This document shows, piece after piece, positions 29,234 through 37,132 of a stretch of DNA of 64,000 nucleotides. Every line of letters starts with the position of its first letter. The first letter of the stretch is position 1. The position numbers were made by a program, and so were the translations under genes. The notes under the pieces were generated by a model. That model ran no database searches. It was not told where the DNA came from and saw only the letters and a program-made list of their open reading frames with translations. This stretch comes from Streptomyces avermitilis MA-4680 = NBRC 14893 (GTDB taxonomy: Bacteria > Actinomycetota > Actinomycetes > Streptomycetales > Streptomycetaceae): positions 992,001 to 1,056,000 of the forward strand of contig NC_003155.5 in NCBI RefSeq assembly GCF_000009765.2, given 5' to 3'.

Positions 29234-30031
29234 TCAGCGCTCTTTGTGTGCCAGTGCGGTGCGCAGCGCGGCCCGCACCAGCGCGATGACCGTCGGCTGG
29301 TCCTCCTCGATGAACAGATGACCGCCGTCCAGGTCGAGTCGGCGCAGGGGCTGCTGCGTTTCGCGGGCCCAGCCGGCCATCACCTCGGGTCCGGCCTCGG
29401 GGTCGTCGCGCCCCGCCAAGGCGACGATGGGCGTGGACAGGACGGGGCCGGGCGTGTGGCGATAGCGGTCGGCCAGCGCGAAGTCGGATCGCAGCATCGG
29501 AAGCAGCAGGGAAAGCATCTCCTCGTTGTCGAGGATGGCCTGGGGAGTCGCCCCCATCTCTCGCAGCAGAGCGATGAACTCCTCGTCCGGCAGGGTGTGT
29601 TTGGGGGACAGCGCCCCGCACTCACGCGGCGGTGCGCAGGCCGCGACGATGAGGAGGAGCGGAGGGCGGCCTCGTCGGGCCAGGCCCCGCGCGACCTCGA
29701 AGGCCAGGAGTGCGCCCAGGCTGTACCCGAACAGTGCCAGCGGCAGGTCCTTCTGCAGCGGGGCGGTGGCCTCGGCCACGTCGTCGGCGATCCGGTGCAG
29801 GTCGTGCTCGAGCGGCTCGCCCCACCGATGGGCCCTGCCCGGCAGGCACAGCGGGAGCACGTCCGCGGTGCCCGCGAGTGCCTTGTCCCAGGTGCGGTAC
29901 ATGACGGGTGAGCCCCCCGCGTAGGGCAGGCACAGCAGGCGTACGGCGCAGTCGCCGGGGGCGGGAGGGGCGGGGAACCACAGGCCCGTCGCGGTGGCCG
30001 AGCCGTGGTGGGTGTCGTCACGCGTAGGCAC
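29234..30031 (-). CDS. Type II thioesterase
   Basis: 265 residues, GrsT-type alpha/beta hydrolase with an intact triad: LFGYSLGA, GRDDPEAG, LDGGHLFI; opening motif LLCLPYAGGSPVMY. Expected to clear mischarged carriers in this sub-cluster. GTG 30031 lies inside the last codons of the ABC transporter remnant (whose stop is at 30018-30020), a leftover of former translational coupling; with the transporter body gone, the thioesterase is now the first intact gene after the SARP-type promoter at 30.5 kb. Confidence 0.92.
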   Translation of the reverse strand: MPTRDDTHHGSATATGLWFPAPPAPGDCAVRLLCLPYAGGSPVMYRTWDKALAGTADVLPLCLPGRAHRWGEPLEHDLHRIADDVAEATAPLQKDLPLALFGYSLGALLAFEVARGLARRGRPPLLLIVAACAPPRECGALSPKHTLPDEEFIALLREMGATPQAILDNEEMLSLLLPMLRSDFALADRYRHTPGPVLSTPIVALAGRDDPEAGPEVMAGWARETQQPLRRLDLDGGHLFIEEDQPTVIALVRAALRTALAHKER

Positions 30032-30400
30032 GGGACTGCCTCTCGTAGAGGTCTCGGTAGATGCCGTCGTGCTCGGCCATCAGGTGGTCTTGGACGCCGA
30101 GTTGCGCGATGCGCCTTCCGGTCGACGACGACGATCAGGTCGGCGAGGCGTGCGGTGGACAACCGGTGCGAGGAGAACAGTGTGATGCCGTTGGACTGCG
30201 CGACAATCTGCCGGGCGGCCCGGACGTAGGCGGTCAGCAGCACGTCCTCGGCCAAGGGAGCGATCGCCGCGGTGGGTTCGTCCAGGACGAGCAGGCACGG
30301 CGCGGTACGCATTCTGGCCCGGGCCGGTGCGACGCGCTGCGACGCTCGCGGCCGTGGGGCGGTCGTGCGTCGGCTGTATCCGGGCATCCGTCTCGACGCG
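30018..30400 (-). pseudogene. ABC exporter remnant (C-terminal ATPase end)
   Basis: The end of an ABC ATPase is recognisable: APCLLVLDEPTAAIAPLAED (Walker B region), NGITLFSSHRLSTARLADL (H-loop), then a one-base frameshift into GRRIAQLGVQDHLMAEHDG and IYRDLYERQSRAYA followed by the stop. It closely parallels the last 110 residues of the exporter at 46.7-48.5 kb. Membrane domain, Walker A and signature motif are gone. Upstream of about 30350 the sequence loses similarity. Old coupling to the thioesterase gene is still visible. Confidence 0.85.
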
Positions 30401-30491
30401 TGCACGGACCGGTTCCCCTGTACGACCGGCCACAGCGCCTCCCATTGGTCGTCGTCGAGCAGGAACGCCTCGCGAGCGAAGTCCTGACAGG

Positions 30492-30523
30492 ACCGTACGG
30501 GTGCGCGGTTAGGCCCTAGTTAC
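30492..30523 (-). promoter_or_regulatory. SARP-type operator/promoter a, thioesterase-MbtH operon
   Basis: Minus strand: TAAC (30522-30519), 7 bases, TAAC (30511-30508), 10 bases, TACGGT (30497-30492). Perfect spacing match to the other sites. It faces the ABC remnant and then the thioesterase, so the operon's promoter outlived its first gene. Confidence 0.75.
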
Positions 30524-30550
30524 GTGGTTCGCGTGCCCCGTGCGCCGCGG

Positions 30551-31042
30551 TCACTGCCCCTTGAGGCCCGCCACGACAGGCGCGAACGGCCCGGCCGCCG
30601 CGGCGGGCACCGTGACACAGTCGAATCCCCAGCGCTCACGTCGGGCCCGAAGAATGTCGCGGGACCTGGGCCGCGATGCCCACCAGGAAGCAGGCCTGGC
30701 GGGCATCAGTGGGTGACGCGGATCGTTGTTGAGTACGTACGTCCCGACGACAAGGTCGTCCGCCACCTCCGCGGCGGCCGCCACCGTAGGCACGGGTGCC
30801 AGCCGCTGGTCCACGTGGTCGCTGACGAGCAGTGCGTCGTACCCCAAGTCCACTGCCTGGCGGGCGAGTTCACGCCGCTCCCCCGTCGGTCGCATCACCG
30901 TCGCTGACCAGTGCGAACTGAAAACCCCGAGGTTGCGACAGCTGTCCCCTCGTTCGTCCGTGACAGTCGATCGACGCCCTCCACGGGCGGCAGCGAACCG
31001 ATGATGCCCGTGCACGGACCTCGCCGCGATACCCCTCCTCAA
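30551..31042 (-). pseudogene. F420-type LLM oxidoreductase remnant with internal deletion
   Basis: The N-terminal ~85 residues of a luciferase-like F420-dependent oxidoreductase are clear (NLGVFSSHWSATVM, RRELARQAVDLGYDALLVSD, LVVGTYVLNNDPRHP), then similarity stops, and about 30 residues later a C-terminal end appears (RERWGFDCVTVP, FAPVVAGLKGQ, stop at 30551). Roughly the middle 60% of the gene is missing. No credible start codon lies in front; the region above about 30970 is not protein-like. It is a different subfamily from the monooxygenase at 5.9-7.2 kb. Confidence 0.75.
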
Positions 31043-31062
31043 GAGGATCTCTCGTTGCTACG

Positions 31063-32484
31063 GTGACGTCGCTCACCGCGCATCACGAGGACTTCCCCGT
31101 CGTTCCCGCGGAAAGGACGGAACCGCCGTTGAAGCAAGGTGTCGATCCACAACGGGCCAGGCTGGTCGAGGCGTTGCGCGCCCGGCGACGAACGCAGACC
31201 CCCCAGACGCTCCCGATGACCGCGACCCAGCAGGGAATCTGGCTCGCCGAGCAGTTGAGCCCGGGCGTCTCGGGGTACCACGACACGGCGGTCCTGCGCA
31301 TCGACGGCCCCTTGGACGCGGAGGCTCTGCGCTTGGCGTTGGGCGACGCCCGTGCGGTCCACGAGGCGATGCGGTGCCGTGTCATCGAGGCCGATGGAGA
31401 GCCCCGACAATCCTTCGACGCCCCCACACCGGAGTTGGCTCACACGGACCTGGGCGCCGTCGATGCGCAGACCCGGGCGGCTCGGATCGAACGATTGACA
31501 GCGCTGACCGCTACCGAACCTTTCGACCTGGAGGCGGGCCCACTCTGGCGTGCCCGACTGATCCGGGTCGAATCCGACGAGCACGTGCTGATCCTCGTCT
31601 TCCATCACCTGATCAGTGATGGCTGGTCCCATGGTGTGTTGCTGCGCACACTGTTGTCGCACTACGCGGCACGAGCGCAGAACACAGCCCTGCCCCCCAC
31701 TCCCGATACATCCGCCTACCGCAGATGGCTGCTCTCCCGGGTCACGCAGGAACAGGCCGCGGTGGACAGCGGCAGGGCCCGCGAGGTGGCCACGCTTCTC
31801 GCCGAGGCCCCGTACCGGGCAGCACTGCCGGGGCTCAAGGGGCCACCGAGCGATCGGCTGGCGGCCGCTGTGGAACTCCCCGTGTCCGACGTGACATGGG
31901 CCTCCTTCGACCGGGCATGCAGGAGAGCGGGGGCCACTCGACACATGGGGCTGACGGGCCTGTTCGGCCACCTCCTTTCCCGGACCCTGAGATCCGAGCG
32001 CACGGTCCTTGCCTCACCGGTCGCGATCCGGGACGACCCGGACAGCGCGCATCTGATGGGTTGTCTGATCAATGTGGTGCCCATGGTGCTCGTGCCCCGC
32101 CCCACGGCCGACCCCGCGGCGGCACTGGCCGCAGGACGCGAGGCCGTCCTGACGGCCCTCCGGTACGCGGACGTGCCCTATCGTGACGTGGCCCGGGTCC
32201 TGGGGCCACTGACCGCGTCGGACGACCCGGTCACCAATGTCGGTGTAGAGGAGTTCAACGCTCCGCAGGAGCCGGTGCGCGTGGGCGATGTAGTGGTCAA
32301 GCCGATGCCACGCGGCCATGTCCGGCTGCGGCACGACCTCACACTGAGCGTCGCACGCAGTGGGGCGAGCGCCCAACTCCTGCACCCCGTCCAAAACTGG
32401 AACGTGAACGAAATACAGTCCCTCGCACAGAACCTGGCCGAGCTAATCAGTGACACTGCGGCGTCTGTCACCCCGGAAAAATGA
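31063..32484 (+). CDS. Free-standing NRPS condensation domain
   Basis: Up to 473 residues; C domain with HHLISDG, LPMTATQQGIWLAEQLSPG at the start and MGCLINVVPM near the latch. No carrier or A domain attached. The GTG at 31063 has no well-placed ribosome site; TTG 31129, with AAAGGA 10 bases upstream, is a good alternative (451 residues) and would drop an unconserved N-terminus. It must condense substrates held on carriers of other proteins. It stands alone between gene fragments and has no clear SARP site in front, only a possible TACGGT -10 at 31059. Confidence 0.88.
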   Translation: MTSLTAHHEDFPVVPAERTEPPLKQGVDPQRARLVEALRARRRTQTPQTLPMTATQQGIWLAEQLSPGVSGYHDTAVLRIDGPLDAEALRLALGDARAVHEAMRCRVIEADGEPRQSFDAPTPELAHTDLGAVDAQTRAARIERLTALTATEPFDLEAGPLWRARLIRVESDEHVLILVFHHLISDGWSHGVLLRTLLSHYAARAQNTALPPTPDTSAYRRWLLSRVTQEQAAVDSGRAREVATLLAEAPYRAALPGLKGPPSDRLAAAVELPVSDVTWASFDRACRRAGATRHMGLTGLFGHLLSRTLRSERTVLASPVAIRDDPDSAHLMGCLINVVPMVLVPRPTADPAAALAAGREAVLTALRYADVPYRDVARVLGPLTASDDPVTNVGVEEFNAPQEPVRVGDVVVKPMPRGHVRLRHDLTLSVARSGASAQLLHPVQNWNVNEIQSLAQNLAELISDTAASVTPEK

Positions 32485-32578
32485 CATGTACGAGGAGAAG
32501 CACTACGCCACCCAGGCAGCGGCCGAACGAACGAACCTGAACACCCATCAACCTTAGCTGACCAGCTGATCAGTACCT

Positions 32579-32593
32579 CCCCGAGCATCGGGG
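32579..32593. terminator. Small hairpin after the lone C-domain gene
   Basis: CCCCGA / TCGGGG with a GCA loop, 95 bp past the C-domain stop. Stable but short, with no T-run; also close to the point where the aminotransferase fragment begins. Confidence 0.35.
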
Positions 32594-32603
32594 GACCTCA
32601 GCA

Positions 32604-32900
32604 CTCGGGGACCAGGTCACCGGCCGGGTCGCGCAGGCCACGATCGCCGTCCTGGTCCTGGGCCGGCGGCTGGGGGTGCCCGTCGCGGAGGTGCCGGTCC
32701 CGGAGGCCGATCCGCACCAGGCGCGGGAGGTCTTCCTGACCGGTACCGCATCGGAACTGGTACCGGCACGGGAGATCGACGGTCACCGCTTCGAGCCGTG
32801 CGGGCCGGTGTTCGGCCGACTGGCACGGGCCTTCCACGACACCGTCCGTGGCCGCGCGTTCGGCGACCTGGGCTGGTCGACCGGCGTCTCCGAGCAATGA
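32604..32900 (+). pseudogene. Class IV aminotransferase C-terminal fragment
   Basis: 99 in-frame codons to the stop at 32898: LGDQVTGRVAQATIAVLVLG, then GVPVAEVPVPEADPHQAREV, FLTGTASELVPA and GDLGWSTG. This matches the last third of fold-type IV aminotransferases, including the intact one at 4.2-5.2 kb (there EDSVLAGITRDTVL and DEVFLTGTASGLVSV). No start codon, no N-terminal two thirds, no catalytic Lys. Dead. Confidence 0.85.
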
Positions 32901-32919
32901 GCGGGTCGGGCGGCACGCG

Positions 32920-32950
32920 TAACCACGGCCTAACCTCTGATCGCTAGTTT
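32920..32950 (+). promoter_or_regulatory. SARP-type operator/promoter b, C-A-flavoprotein operon
   Basis: TAAC (32920-32923), 7 bases, TAAC (32931-32934), 10 bases, TAGTTT (32945-32950). It lies 151 bp before the GTG of the degenerate C domain and is separated from it by a PCP fragment. Confidence 0.75.
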
Positions 32951-32959
32951 GGGCCCCGC

Positions 32960-33034
32960 TTCGAGCACAGCGTCGTCGCCGACCTCGCGGCGCACATCGA
33001 CCGGTTCGCCGCGCGGCTGAGTGCCCGGGCGTGA
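32960..33034 (+). pseudogene. PCP C-terminal fragment
   Basis: The 24 codons FEHSVVADLAAHIDRFAARL plus SARA, then stop, match the last helix of NRPS carrier domains (compare [16 protein letters not shown] at the end of the A-PCP at 0.7-2.5 kb). The Ser-bearing part is missing. A trace of an NRPS gene once driven by operator b. Confidence 0.65.
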
Positions 33035-33100
33035 CCGCCACATACACCGTCACCCGCGGCTGGGGCGTCGACGGGCCACCGTGGTCAGGAGGGATCGAGC

Positions 33101-34513
33101 GTGCGGAACAACTGCTTCTGGGGTCCGGTGGTCGGCGACGAGCAGATCGCCGCTCTCGTTCGGCACTACGCCGGCCGTCCGGCCGCGCTCGGCGGATCGT
33201 CTGCCGCGACCGCACTCTCGCCCCAGCAGAGCGACCTGTGGCGGGCGGCGCGCCCGCTCGTCTCCACGCCGGTGTTCCTGGCGACCGTGGTGTTCCGGCT
33301 GCGTGGTCCGGTGCACCGCACGGCGCTGGCCGCGGCGGTCCGGCGACTGTCGCTGCGACACGACCTCCTGCGTACCGTGTTCGAGAACGGCCCGGCCCCG
33401 GCCGCACACCTCGGCGAGCCGCCTGAGCTGCGGGTGGTGGAGGCGCCTGACGCGGCCGCGGACACGGCGGAGGAACTCGTTCGCGGCATCGCCCGTACCC
33501 CGTTCCGGTTCGGCGAGGAGCCGTTGTTCCGGGTCACGCTCGTCTGCCGCGCCGAGGACGACTACCTGCTGGTCCTGACCTGCCACCAACTGGTGATCGA
33601 CGGCTACGGACAGAGCCTCTTGCTGCAGGAGTTCACGAGTCTGTACCGCGCCGAAATACGCGGGGAGCCGGATGACCTGCCGGAGATCAAGCAGCCGTAC
33701 CGGGAGACGGCTCGCCTCCTCCGGAACCCGGACCCGGAGGTACGCCGCGGTGACGAGGAGTTCTGGACGTCACGGCTCCGCGATCTGCCCGTCATGAGCC
33801 TGCCCGGCGATCGGCCGGGGCCCGAGGGGGCGACGCTGGCGCCCACCGGGGCCGTCGAGACGGTGCTGCCCGACCCGGACGGCGCCGTCGTCGCCGGGTT
33901 GCGCCGGCTTCGGGTGAACCTGTTCGCGCTGTTCGCCGCGGGGACGATGGCGATGCTGCATGGCTATACCGGGCAGACCGATCTCTGGGTCGCGACCGTG
34001 GTGGACAACCGGTTGACACCCGAGTCACAGGCACACGTCGGCCCACTGGCCGGACCGAGGGTCGTACGGGTCGGGTTCGCCGCCGACGCGACGTTCGGTG
34101 TGTTGGCGCGGGCGGTGCAGCGCGAGGTCTGGGCCACCATGGAACGCCAGCACATACCGTTCCACGACGTGATCACCGCGGCGACCGGAGACGGCGCCGA
34201 CATGCGGAATCTCGGGTCGGTCGGCATCACCGTGACCCCGTCGATCCAGCTGCCCGACTGGCCGCTCGGCGACATGGAACCCCTGGAGTTCGACCCGCTG
34301 GAGGGCGAGCCGAGCACTGGTTCGCCGCTGGCGCTGCTCGTGGAGGAGCAGGCGGGAAGGTACCGCCTGCGTCTGGAGTTCGATGAGAGCCGGTTCAGTC
34401 ACGGGCGGGCGCACGACATGATGACGACGATCGCCGATGCCGTGGTCGCCGCCACCGCGGATCCGCAGCGTTCGCTCGCTTCCTGGCGGGGTCCGACATC
34501 AGCCGACGACTGA
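33101..34513 (+). CDS. Free-standing condensation domain with degenerate active site
   Basis: 470 residues, C-domain fold throughout (TALSPQQSDLWRA, FRFGEEPLFRVTLV, MERQHIPFHDVI). The HHxxxDG motif reads HQLVIDG: the second, catalytic His is Gln. The Asp is kept. Such a change usually abolishes ordinary peptide-bond formation, so it may have another role (binding, cyclisation, a modified reaction) or be losing function. GTG 33101 has AGGAGG at a good distance. First intact gene of the plus-strand operon with the Cys-type A domain and the CPYC flavoprotein. Confidence 0.87.
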   Translation: MRNNCFWGPVVGDEQIAALVRHYAGRPAALGGSSAATALSPQQSDLWRAARPLVSTPVFLATVVFRLRGPVHRTALAAAVRRLSLRHDLLRTVFENGPAPAAHLGEPPELRVVEAPDAAADTAEELVRGIARTPFRFGEEPLFRVTLVCRAEDDYLLVLTCHQLVIDGYGQSLLLQEFTSLYRAEIRGEPDDLPEIKQPYRETARLLRNPDPEVRRGDEEFWTSRLRDLPVMSLPGDRPGPEGATLAPTGAVETVLPDPDGAVVAGLRRLRVNLFALFAAGTMAMLHGYTGQTDLWVATVVDNRLTPESQAHVGPLAGPRVVRVGFAADATFGVLARAVQREVWATMERQHIPFHDVITAATGDGADMRNLGSVGITVTPSIQLPDWPLGDMEPLEFDPLEGEPSTGSPLALLVEEQAGRYRLRLEFDESRFSHGRAHDMMTTIADAVVAATADPQRSLASWRGPTSADD

Positions 34514-34550
34514 CCGCCCAGTCCCTGCCTCGTGACCTTGGGAGCGTCTC

Positions 34551-36176
34551 ATGATCGCCGATCACCCGGCTCGGCACCCGAGTCCAGTCGAACAGTGGAA
34601 CGAGACGCGGTACGACTACTCCGCGACCAGTCGCATCATGGATCTCATCGATTCGGCCGCGGTCAAGTACGCCGACGATCCGGCCGTTCGAACGACATCC
34701 GGAGTCGCGCTCACGCATGGCGAACTCGCGGCCGAGAGCTCACTGCTCGCCGAGCGTCTCGCGGCGCACGGCGTCCTTCCGCGCACGCCGGTCGGCCTGC
34801 TGGTCGATCACGTCCCGGAGGCCGTCGTGGCGATCCATGCGATTCTGCGCGCGGACGCCTACTACGTCCCGCTGGATCCACGATGGCCGGCGCGCCGCAT
34901 GGCGGAGGTACTGAAGGCGAGCGACATCGGCCATGTCCTCGTCACGGAACCGTACCGCGGCAGGGCGAGCGACATCGGCGACGACATGACGATCATCGCG
35001 GTACGCCACGGCAGTGAACCCGAGGTGCTCGCGAGATCCGCCTCTCGGCCGTCGGTCCGGCGACACGAGGCCGGGCCCGCGGAACCGGACGAGTTGGCCT
35101 ACACGATATTCACGTCGGGCTCCACCGGGCGGCCGAAGGCGGTGGCGGTCCGGCACACCAGCGTCGTCAACCTGATCCAGTGGTTCAATCGGCGCAACTC
35201 CGTCGACCCGAGCGACATCCTGCTGCAGGTAGCGGCGTTCAGCTTCGATCTGTCGGTGTACGACGTCTTCGGGGTCCTGGCTGCCGGTGCGAGTGTTCTC
35301 CTGCTTCCCGATGCCGAGCTGGAAGAGCTCGAGGAGATCGCGATCGCCCTCGTCGAGCACCCGGTGACGCTGTGGAACTCCGCGCCGGCCATGTTCACCG
35401 CCGTGACGCTGCTGCTCGACGAATCGTCCCGCCAGCACCGGGATCGACTTCGTCGGGTCTTCCTCAGCGGTGACTGGATCCCGCTGAACACCCTCGAGGT
35501 TCTCCGCCGTGAGTTCCCGCGCGCGACTCTGGTGGCGCTCGGCGGTGCCACCGAGGCCTGCGTCTGGTCGAACGACTTCGTTGTGGACGAGGTGGACCCG
35601 TCGTGGCGGAGCATCCCGTACGGGCATCCGATGCAGAACAGCCGGTACTACGTCCTTCACGACGATCTCACGCCCTGCGACATCGACGAACCGGGCGAGC
35701 TGTACATCGCCGGTGTCTGCGTAGCCGCGGGATACCTCGGCGATCCGGCCCTGACGGCGGACCGATTTCTGCCGGATCCGTGGGACCAGGGCGATGGTTT
35801 CACGATGTACCGGACCGGCGATCGTGCTCGCTGGACGTCGAACGGATGGGTCGAATTCCTCGGCCGCATGGACTCGCAGGTGAAGATCCACGGGTTCCGG
35901 ATCGAGCTCGGCGAGATCGAGCAGGTAGCCATGCGGGTCCTCGACGTCGACGAGGCGGTCGCCCTGAAGCTGGACGACGGAGACTCGCCGTACCTGGCCC
36001 TCGCGCTCAGGGCTTCGGGAGAGCTGGACGCCAAGACGGTCAAGGAAAAGCTGGGTGAATGGCTGCCCAGGTACATGGAACCCCGTCGCGTGGTCGTATG
36101 CCGGACCTTTCCGGTGGGCCAGACGGGAAAGGTCGATCGCGCGGCGCTGCGGAAGCTCTTTCAGCCCGCCGGGTAG
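34551..36176 (+). CDS. Free-standing adenylation domain, predicted cysteine-activating
   Basis: 541 residues, complete A domain without carrier: [12 protein letters not shown], the A4 segment [70 protein letters not shown]. The pocket reads D-L-Y-N-F-S-L-V-W-K, very close to the Cys code of yersiniabactin Irp2 (D-L-Y-N-M-S-L-I-W-K). The lone PCP at 40.4 kb or the PCPs of the C-TE protein are likely acceptors. ATG 34551 with GGGAG upstream. Immediately downstream is a CPYC flavoprotein, which fits thiol chemistry on the incorporated Cys. Confidence 0.93.
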   Translation: MIADHPARHPSPVEQWNETRYDYSATSRIMDLIDSAAVKYADDPAVRTTSGVALTHGELAAESSLLAERLAAHGVLPRTPVGLLVDHVPEAVVAIHAILRADAYYVPLDPRWPARRMAEVLKASDIGHVLVTEPYRGRASDIGDDMTIIAVRHGSEPEVLARSASRPSVRRHEAGPAEPDELAYTIFTSGSTGRPKAVAVRHTSVVNLIQWFNRRNSVDPSDILLQVAAFSFDLSVYDVFGVLAAGASVLLLPDAELEELEEIAIALVEHPVTLWNSAPAMFTAVTLLLDESSRQHRDRLRRVFLSGDWIPLNTLEVLRREFPRATLVALGGATEACVWSNDFVVDEVDPSWRSIPYGHPMQNSRYYVLHDDLTPCDIDEPGELYIAGVCVAAGYLGDPALTADRFLPDPWDQGDGFTMYRTGDRARWTSNGWVEFLGRMDSQVKIHGFRIELGEIEQVAMRVLDVDEAVALKLDDGDSPYLALALRASGELDAKTVKEKLGEWLPRYMEPRRVVVCRTFPVGQTGKVDRAALRKLFQPAG

Positions 36177-36196
36177 CGACCGTCTCGGAGTTATCG

Positions 36197-37129
36197 ATGG
36201 GAGTCTCGATGTACGACGATCTCTATGACGTCATTGTGATCGGTGCGGGAGCGGCTGGCCTGACCGCGGCCACCATGCTCGGCCGTTCCATGCGAAGCAC
36301 GCTCGTCATCTCACAGCCCCGGCGACGCAATTCGCCGGCGAGCTCGGTCAACAACGTCCCGTACGCCGACGGGGCGGCCCCGGCGGACATCTATCGGAAG
36401 ATGGAACAGGACGCCGGTCGGTACGGCGTGACCCTGCTGTGGGACGAGGTCACATCCGTTCGCGCGTACGAGGACCACGTCGTCGTCGAGGGCGGCGCGA
36501 ATCCCGGTCTGCGCTGCAGAAGGCTGCTCCTCGCCACCGGCCGCGTCGACGTCCTGCCGGCCTGGCTGCCGGACGGTGTCTGGGGCAGATCGGCCTTCGA
36601 CTGCCCCTACTGCCACACGTACGAACGTAGTGGCAGCACGTTCGTCTGCGTGGGCACCGGGGACGAGACGCTCAAGTTGGCGGCCTTGTCGAGGCAGTTC
36701 GCCAAGCGGATGACGGTTCTCGTCGGGGACCCGTCGGCGAGCCGGGGAAGACTCGCCGGTCTGCTCTCCCGCCATGACGTCGAAGTGCTGTGCGATGAGG
36801 TGGTCCGTGCCTCCGCGGACCCGGCGGGCGGCGTCATCCTGGAGACGGCCCACGGGCGGACCCTCAGCGCCGACACCCTGCTGCTCGGCGATGTGGCCCG
36901 GCCCTATCGGAAATTCGCCGAGGACCTCGACCTCGAGCTGTCGGCGGACGGCTTCCCCGAGACGAGCCTGTACGGGATGACGTCGAATCCGCTTGTCTAC
37001 AGCGCCGGGAACGTCGAAGGATCCCCGTACTTCATGTGGACCGGAGCGGCGAGCAGCGGGATCAACGCCGCCCGCGCGATCTGCGAGGATCTCGCCTTCG
37101 CCAGTGAACTGCTGGACGACTGGGAGTGA
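36197..37129 (+). CDS. Thioredoxin reductase-like dithiol oxidase
   Basis: 310 residues: FAD-binding GAGAAGLTAA at the N-terminus, central redox motif C136-PY-C139 in FDCPYCHTYE, and a C-terminal FAD segment (YSAGNVEGSPYFMWTGAASSGI). The CPYC/H pattern is that of HlmI/GliT-type enzymes, which oxidise dithiols to disulfides with O2 in holomycin and gliotoxin biosynthesis, rather than of housekeeping TrxB (CATC). Likely role: making or protecting a disulfide in the product. ATG 36197 has a GGAG site 7 bases upstream; ATG 36209 is an alternative. It converges on the caspase-like gene with 3 bp between stops. Confidence 0.9.
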   Translation: MGVSMYDDLYDVIVIGAGAAGLTAATMLGRSMRSTLVISQPRRRNSPASSVNNVPYADGAAPADIYRKMEQDAGRYGVTLLWDEVTSVRAYEDHVVVEGGANPGLRCRRLLLATGRVDVLPAWLPDGVWGRSAFDCPYCHTYERSGSTFVCVGTGDETLKLAALSRQFAKRMTVLVGDPSASRGRLAGLLSRHDVEVLCDEVVRASADPAGGVILETAHGRTLSADTLLLGDVARPYRKFAEDLDLELSADGFPETSLYGMTSNPLVYSAGNVEGSPYFMWTGAASSGINAARAICEDLAFASELLDDWE

Positions 37130-37132
37130 AGC

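Noticed and set aside
30400..30490. A possible transposase N-terminus (LLDDDQWEALWPVV) next to the ABC remnant
   Set aside because: The match is too short and one-sided to separate from chance, and no terminal repeats are visible around it.
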